Assembly: GCA_029266525.1 (NCBI GenBank)
Contig: JAQSWQ010000065.1
Span: 1-39,986, forward strand
DNA: 39,986 nucleotides
DNA from: Microvirga sp.
GTDB lineage: Bacteria > Pseudomonadota > Alphaproteobacteria > Rhizobiales > Beijerinckiaceae
Direction of reading: 5' to 3'
A program made the position numbers and the translations under genes. Under the pieces are notes generated by a model. The model did no database searches, had not been told where the DNA came from, and worked only from the letters and a program-made list of their open reading frames with translations. This document shows, one piece after another, positions 38,857 through 39,986 of this stretch (position 1 is the stretch's first letter; every line of letters starts with the position of its first letter).

Positions 38857-39986
38857 ATGGGCAAGCTCACAGCGGCACAGGTGAAGCACGCCGGGCCGGG
38901 ACGGCATGGCGATGGCGGCGGGCTCTACCTCTACGTCCGAGGCGGTTCGCGGCTGTGGCTGCATCGCTACCAAATCAACGGGACCAAGCGCTTCATGAGC
39001 CTCGGCTCCGCCGACACCATGAGCCTGCGGGAGGCCCGCGAGAAGGCTGCCGAGCATCGGCGGCAACTGGCGCAAAAGATCGATCCGCTTGCGCAGCGCA
39101 AGGCGCTCGCGGTCGGAGCCCGCATCGCGGCGCTCACCGGCACGAGCTTCGAGCAACTGGCGCGACGGTACGTCGACGAGGTCCGCTCGAAGCGGTGGCG
39201 GGGCGACAAGTCGCGCCGCGAGTGGCTGAGCACCTTGGAGCGCCACGCCTTCCCGAAGATTGGCCCGGTACCGGTCGCCGGCATCACAAAGGCGATGGTG
39301 CACGAGGTCTTGCATCCGGTCTTTGTCGCGAGCCCTCACGTTGGGCAGCGGCTGCGCGAGCGCATCGAGGCGGTGCTCGATTACGCCACGAGCGCCGGGT
39401 TGCGTGAGGGCGCAAATCCGGCCGCGTGGAAGGGGCATCTTGAGCACGCCTTCGCGAGCTTCAGGACCGAGACGAAGCATCACGCCGCCATGCCTTTCGT
39501 CGAAGTTCCGGGCTTCATGGGCGAGTTGCGCGCTCTCCCCGGCGTCGCCTCACGAGCGTTGGAGTTCCTCGTCTTGACTGCGGCGCGGACCGGCGAGACG
39601 CGGTTCGCGCGTTGGCCCGAGTTCGATCTTCAAGGGCGCGTCTGGACCATCCCCGCCGAGCGCATGAAGGGCGGCAAGGAGCATCGGGTGCCGCTTAGTG
39701 ACCGTGCGGTCGAAATCTTGGGCGGGCTTCCGCGCGACTCCGAGGCCGTGTTCCCCGGGAAGGCGCGCGGCGGCTTTCAAAATCAAGACGCGATGGCCGA
39801 CGTGCTCGGAAAGCTGCGGCCCGGGGCGACGGTGCACGGCATGCGCTCGACGTTCAGGACTTGGGCAGCCGAGCGCACGACCTTTGCGCGCGAGGTCGCC
39901 GAGGCGGCGTTGGCGCACGTGGTCGGCAACGAGGTCGAGCGCAGTTACATGCGCTCCGACATGATCGAACAGCGGCGCAAGCTGAT
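38857..39986 (+). CDS. Tyrosine-recombinase integrase (P4-like), 3' end outside window
   Basis: 376 residues are visible; the gene runs off the right edge. The N-terminal arm-binding domain (1-80, DUF4102-like, GLYLYVRGGSRLWLHRYQ) is followed by a SAM-like core-binding domain (about 98-190) and the catalytic domain. All active residues are present: Arg244 (LTAARTGETRFARW), a Lys at 271-274 (MKGGKEHRVPL), His327 and Arg330 (VHGMRSTFRTWAAE), His354 and the nucleophile Tyr364 (ERSYMRSD). It should be active, and few residues are missing. Such integrases usually sit at one end of an island integrated at a tRNA or other conserved gene; the island would extend to the right. GC content is slightly lower than in gyrB. 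Confidence 0.93.
   Translation, partial: MGKLTAAQVKHAGPGRHGDGGGLYLYVRGGSRLWLHRYQINGTKRFMSLGSADTMSLREAREKAAEHRRQLAQKIDPLAQRKALAVGARIAALTGTSFEQLARRYVDEVRSKRWRGDKSRREWLSTLERHAFPKIGPVPVAGITKAMVHEVLHPVFVASPHVGQRLRERIEAVLDYATSAGLREGANPAAWKGHLEHAFASFRTETKHHAAMPFVEVPGFMGELRALPGVASRALEFLVLTAARTGETRFARWPEFDLQGRVWTIPAERMKGGKEHRVPLSDRAVEILGGLPRDSEAVFPGKARGGFQNQDAMADVLGKLRPGATVHGMRSTFRTWAAERTTFAREVAEAALAHVVGNEVERSYMRSDMIEQRRKL

Overview
The window is chromosomal DNA from a GC-rich alphaproteobacterium, most likely of the order Hyphomicrobiales (Rhizobiales). Three things point there: the heme block hemC-hemD-mitofilin/Mic60-hemY, the order DUF1674 / htpX / rsmB / heparinase-like / purH, and a 1,610-residue NAD-glutamate dehydrogenase of the large class. 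Family assignments come from reading the proteins, not from database searches.

Layout. (1) Positions 1-4370 are an accessory strip. It holds one plausible hypothetical gene, a glutathione S-transferase lacking its N-terminus that abuts a truncated Calx-beta/beta-propeller repeat gene, two tiny zinc-ribbon ORFs, several tiny membrane-protein ORFs (one frameshifted), and a run of intrinsic terminators, two of which recur as near-identical copies. It ends at the 3' side of tRNA-Thr(CGT) (4375-4450, minus), beside a decayed 5'-half copy of the same tRNA (4533-4574). (2) 4697-9787 (minus) is the heme operon hemC-hemD-Mic60-hemY. (3) 9903-12391 (plus) carries tsaD, gpsA and an EVE-domain gene. (4) 12379-14961 (minus) is a coupled pair: a DUF2235 alpha/beta-hydrolase followed with no gap by an M20-type carbamoylase/amidase. 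(5) 15176-17128 is acs. (6) 17184-19545 (minus) is a less GC-rich two-gene unit: a small protein resembling a stand-alone subtilase propeptide, then a subtilisin-family protease with its own copy of that domain and a histone-H1-like tail. I consider this the most novel item. (7) 19731-28362 carries an L,D-transpeptidase, a cyclopropane-fatty-acid-synthase-like methyltransferase, a DUF1674/SDHAF4-like protein, htpX, rsmB, a heparinase II/III-like gene and purH. (8) 28334-34701 (minus) has a UMF1-type MFS transporter and the glutamate dehydrogenase, with a divergent AhpD-like gene at 34792. (9) gyrB occupies 35742-38216 (minus) behind a promoter with an alternating CG palindrome. (10) At 38857 a tyrosine integrase starts and runs off the right edge, probably the first gene of an island lying beyond the window.

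Functionally most of 4.7-38.2 kb is housekeeping: heme synthesis, tRNA t6A modification, glycerol-3-phosphate supply, acetate activation, rRNA methylation, purine synthesis, glutamate catabolism and DNA gyrase. The accessory material sits at the left end, in the protease unit and at the right end.
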